Assembly (NCBI GenBank): GCA_001566745.1
Contig: KQ964424.1
Coordinates: 236,360-295,520 of the forward strand
Direction of reading: 5' to 3'
From: Conidiobolus coronatus NRRL 28638
Lineage: Eukaryota; Entomophthoromycota; Entomophthoromycetes; Entomophthorales; Conidiobolaceae
Length of the DNA: 59,161 nt
The notes beneath the pieces were generated by a model. It was not told the origin of the DNA. It saw nothing but the letters and a program-made list of their open reading frames with translations, and searched no databases. A program made the translations under genes and the position numbers. Of the stretch, positions 56,337-59,161 are shown one piece after another. Position 1 is the first letter of the stretch. Every line of letters starts with the position of its first letter.

Positions 56337-56552
56337 TGGCAATTAAATATTAGCCAATTACAGCAACAAGCTCACTTGATTAAATTACCAAATTTAGATT
56401 TGCTTATAACCCAAATTTTGAGTTTTACATCAAGTTCATATAAAAGAATTTTAAATTAAATATTCAAGCTTTAAGTTTTTATTAAATCAATAATTTTTAT
56501 AATAAAAAAATTTTAGTTTAAAAAAACAGTTCATATAATATAATAATATAAA

Positions 56553-57816
56553 ATGGTTCGTGATACTAAATACTACGATACTCTCGGTGTTTCTCCCGAT
56601 GTTTCTGAAAGTGAGCTTAAGAAAGCTTACCGTAAATTAGCTTTGAAATATCACCCCGATAAGGTAAGATCATAATCTAATTTATTCACTAGCCTGAGTC
56701 CTAATCTATAACTTTTAGAACCCTGATGCCGGTGAAAAATTCAAGGAAATCTCTCATGCTTATGAGATTTTATCAGATGGCCAAAAGAGACAACTTTATG
56801 ACCAATACGGTGAAGAAGGTTTGTCTGGAGATGGTATGGGTGGTGGCATGTCCGCTGAAGATCTTTTCTCTCAAATCTTCGGTGGTGGTATGTTCGGTGG
56901 CCGCTCTCAGCCCAGAGGTCCCCGTCGTGGTAAAGATGTTGGCCACACCCTTGCTGTCAGTTTAGAAGATCTCTATAAGGGTAAGGTTAGCAAATTAGCT
57001 CTCCAAAAGCAAGTTATCTGTGGCGGTTGTGAAGGCCGTGGTGGTAAAGAAGGTGCTGTTAAGACTTGTGATACCTGTAACGGTCAAGGTATTAAGGTTG
57101 TCTTACGCCAAATGGGACCTATGGTTCAACAAATCCAACAAACCTGTCCCGATTGTCGTGGTGAAGGTGAAATCATCCGCGAAAAGGATCGTTGTAAGCA
57201 ATGTTACGGTCGTAAGATCGTCAATGAACGTAAGACCTTACAAGTCTACATTGATAAGGGTATGAAAGATGGTCAAAGAATTACCTTCAATGGTGAAGCT
57301 GATCAAGCCCCTGGTATTATTCCCGGAGATGTTGTTATTATTCTTGAACAAAAAGAGCATCCTCGCTTCAAGCGCAAGAACGATGATCTCTTCTATGAAG
57401 CTAAGATCGATCTTTTAACTGCTCTTGCTGGTGGTCATTTCGCCATTGAACACCTTGACGGTCGTGTCTTAAATGTCGAAATCCTTCCTGGTGAAGTCAT
57501 CCGCCCTAACGAACTCAAGGTTATTGAGCGTGAAGGTATGCCTTCTCACCGTCACCAATCTCACGGTAACATGTACATCAAATTCGATATTGAATTCCCC
57601 GCTGCCAACTGGACCTCCCCTGAACAAATTGCTCAATTAGAACATATCCTCCCTCCCAGACCTCAAAACAACATCCCTCAAGGTGACAACGTTGAAGATG
57701 TTGTTCTCTCAGCCATGGACCCCGTTCACCACGCCCGTGCTGAAAGAGAAGCCCAAAACCAAGAAGAAGAAGATGGTATGCCCCAAGGTCACGGTGTCCA
57801 ATGTGCCCAACAATAA
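56553..57816 (+). CDS. YDJ1: Type I DnaJ/Hsp40 co-chaperone (Ydj1-like)
   Basis: Two exons, 56553-56663 and 56719-57816, with a 55-bp intron directly after the HPDK codons; 402 residues. J domain 1-67 with HPD at 34-36, a Gly/Phe-rich linker ([21 protein letters not shown]), four CxxCxG-type zinc repeats ([32 protein letters not shown]), and two C-terminal substrate-binding barrels. The last residues are CAQQ, a CaaX box ending in Gln that favours farnesylation, as in Ydj1. It stimulates Hsp70 ATPase and delivers clients in the cytosol and at ER or mitochondrial surfaces. Codon use is strongly C-ended, fitting high expression. Confidence 0.97.
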
Positions 57817-59161
57817 TCAATATCTTCCTAACCTTTAATCATGAATCATTTAAAATTATTTGTCCAAAGCTTAATTTGTATTCCAGCGTCTTACCCTTTA
57901 TTAGAGTTAATGGTTTTTGAATTAATAACAATTATAAAAAGCCTTCGCCTTTAATGAATTTATTATATATAAATAAATATTTTTTAATTTATATTAATTG
58001 GTTTGTATATTGTGTCTTTAGTTAATAGAGTGTATAACTATGGTGCATATCTAAAATAAACTGAAACATCCTAATTTAGTTAACTTTTTATTTTCAGTTA
58101 AAAATATATAGAAAATCACATAGACAAGAGTGATCGCGCTAGTTAGCATATGAGTTAGTGAACCTGTATTAATTAAGATATACTTTTGATAGATCAGATA
58201 ATGAGGCTAATAAGTATTCAATCTTATATTAACTTAGATTTTATTAATGTTAAGTTCTCATAAGCGCACTTTTGTCAAGTAAATCATGCTTTGTTAATAC
58301 ATCATTTACTTTTTAATTTTTATAATTTTAACTTTTCAAATGTTTTTAAATATTAAATCATATTAGACTAAAAATACTATATTTTCTTTTGTTAAAACTT
58401 TATAAATATCAGCTCGATTTATAAATTACATTTTAATAGCAAGTGATACTCATACTGATATCTATAAACTTATTAGCTAGATAGATAAAAAGCGGACACC
58501 CACTCTTAAGTGTATATTAAATATATAATGATTAAACTAGTAGAAATAATATTAGCTAGTATAGCTAATAAAGTTTAAGCTAAATTGCATGTTTTGAGCT
58601 AGCTAACTGTTAAGGTTTAAAAATAATTGAGCTTATCGATTTTATTCTTTTTCTGATTTGGCCAATCATATTCCAAGTTTTTCTAATTTCTAGTCAATTG
58701 TTTTTATAACTGGCCAAACACGAGAAGTAATAAAAATTTAATAATTGTCTATTATATTTAATACTAGTTTTTTCATACTAAATCAATATCTAAGCCATCT
58801 TGGCGATTATTTGCTAACAGAGATAGTATAGCTTATAAAATATAGCTTAGACTATACTCTTAATAACAACTTCACTCTGATTTACACATGGTTGCTAAAA
58901 TAGTGTATTATTATCAGGATTCATTAGCATATGGAATTCGAGACAAATTTTCACTTCACTATATTATCCACTATAAGCAGATTGTTCTATCTATTTGCTT
59001 TATGCTTTACTATAACTTATAATTAAGTAAGATGCTCTATATTAATGTTTCCATTAATATATTAAGCTATACTAATTAGATCTAATATATATATATATAT
59101 ATATAGTTCTTTTCTTACTTACAATAATTTAAATTTTTTAATTTTAGTTAAATTTATTAAT
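57817..59161. other. AT-rich terminal intergenic region
   Basis: About 1.3 kb after DnaJ. No gene seen. An AT dinucleotide microsatellite lies at about 59086-59105, and one ATCAGATAA site at 58193-58201. Confidence 0.5.

Noticed and set aside
59086-59105. TA dinucleotide run
   Set aside because: Ordinary microsatellite in AT-rich DNA, no evident role.
1-59161. CRISPR array, prokaryotic operon or viral insert
   Set aside because: No regularly spaced direct repeats, no polycistronic layout and no viral hallmark gene; spliced eukaryotic genes throughout.

Overview
The window is nuclear DNA of a very AT-rich eukaryote, most likely an early-diverging fungus. The gene set is fungal: a septin, fungal-type two-finger GATA factor, Gaa1, Vps41, Fig4 and S28 secreted peptidases. 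Introns are about 46-75 bp with GTAAG/GTAAT donors, TACTAAT-like branch sites and TTTAG/TTATAG acceptors. A Conidiobolus-like (Entomophthoromycotina) source would fit, but that is inference only. It is one scaffold with a 124-base run of N at 40337-40460.

Layout. 1-10 kb: two tandem, intronless USP15/Ubp12-type deubiquitinase paralogues in AT-rich DNA. 10-20 kb: tRNA-Ile, then a compact minus-strand run of a kelch membrane protein, the phosphoinositide phosphatase Fig4 (9 exons), the exosome subunit Rrp45 (6 exons), tRNA-Gln and the splicing factor U2AF35 (4 exons). 20-28 kb: a septin (7 exons), a CHZ-domain acidic nuclear protein, the GPI-transamidase subunit Gaa1 (7 exons) and an ankyrin protein (4 exons). 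28-36.5 kb: an aberrant tRNA-like sequence, a two-finger GATA factor and a 5.2-kb gene-free upstream region rich in ATCWGATAA sites and MITE copies. 36.5-42 kb: Vps41 (HOPS), the N gap, an Mms2/Uev1-like ubiquitin E2 variant (5 exons) and tRNA-Asn. 43-53 kb: a secretion-oriented segment with three paralogous small secreted six-cysteine proteins and two head-to-head S28 serine peptidases. 54-58 kb: a small hypothetical protein and a farnesylated type I DnaJ (Ydj1-like) with heat-shock elements upstream.

How the genes relate. Most are unrelated housekeeping genes. The parts that look lineage-specific are the USP tandem pair, the secreted cysteine-rich family beside the S28 pair, the GATA gene whose own upstream DNA is packed with GATA-factor sites, and a roughly 270-bp inverted-repeat element present in about six copies. 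Codon use is two-tiered: DnaJ, the peptidases, the GATA factor and two of the secreted proteins use C-ending codons, while the USPs are strongly AT-ended. All exon structures were derived by eye from splice signals and frame continuity; each spliced CDS listed closes on a stop in frame.
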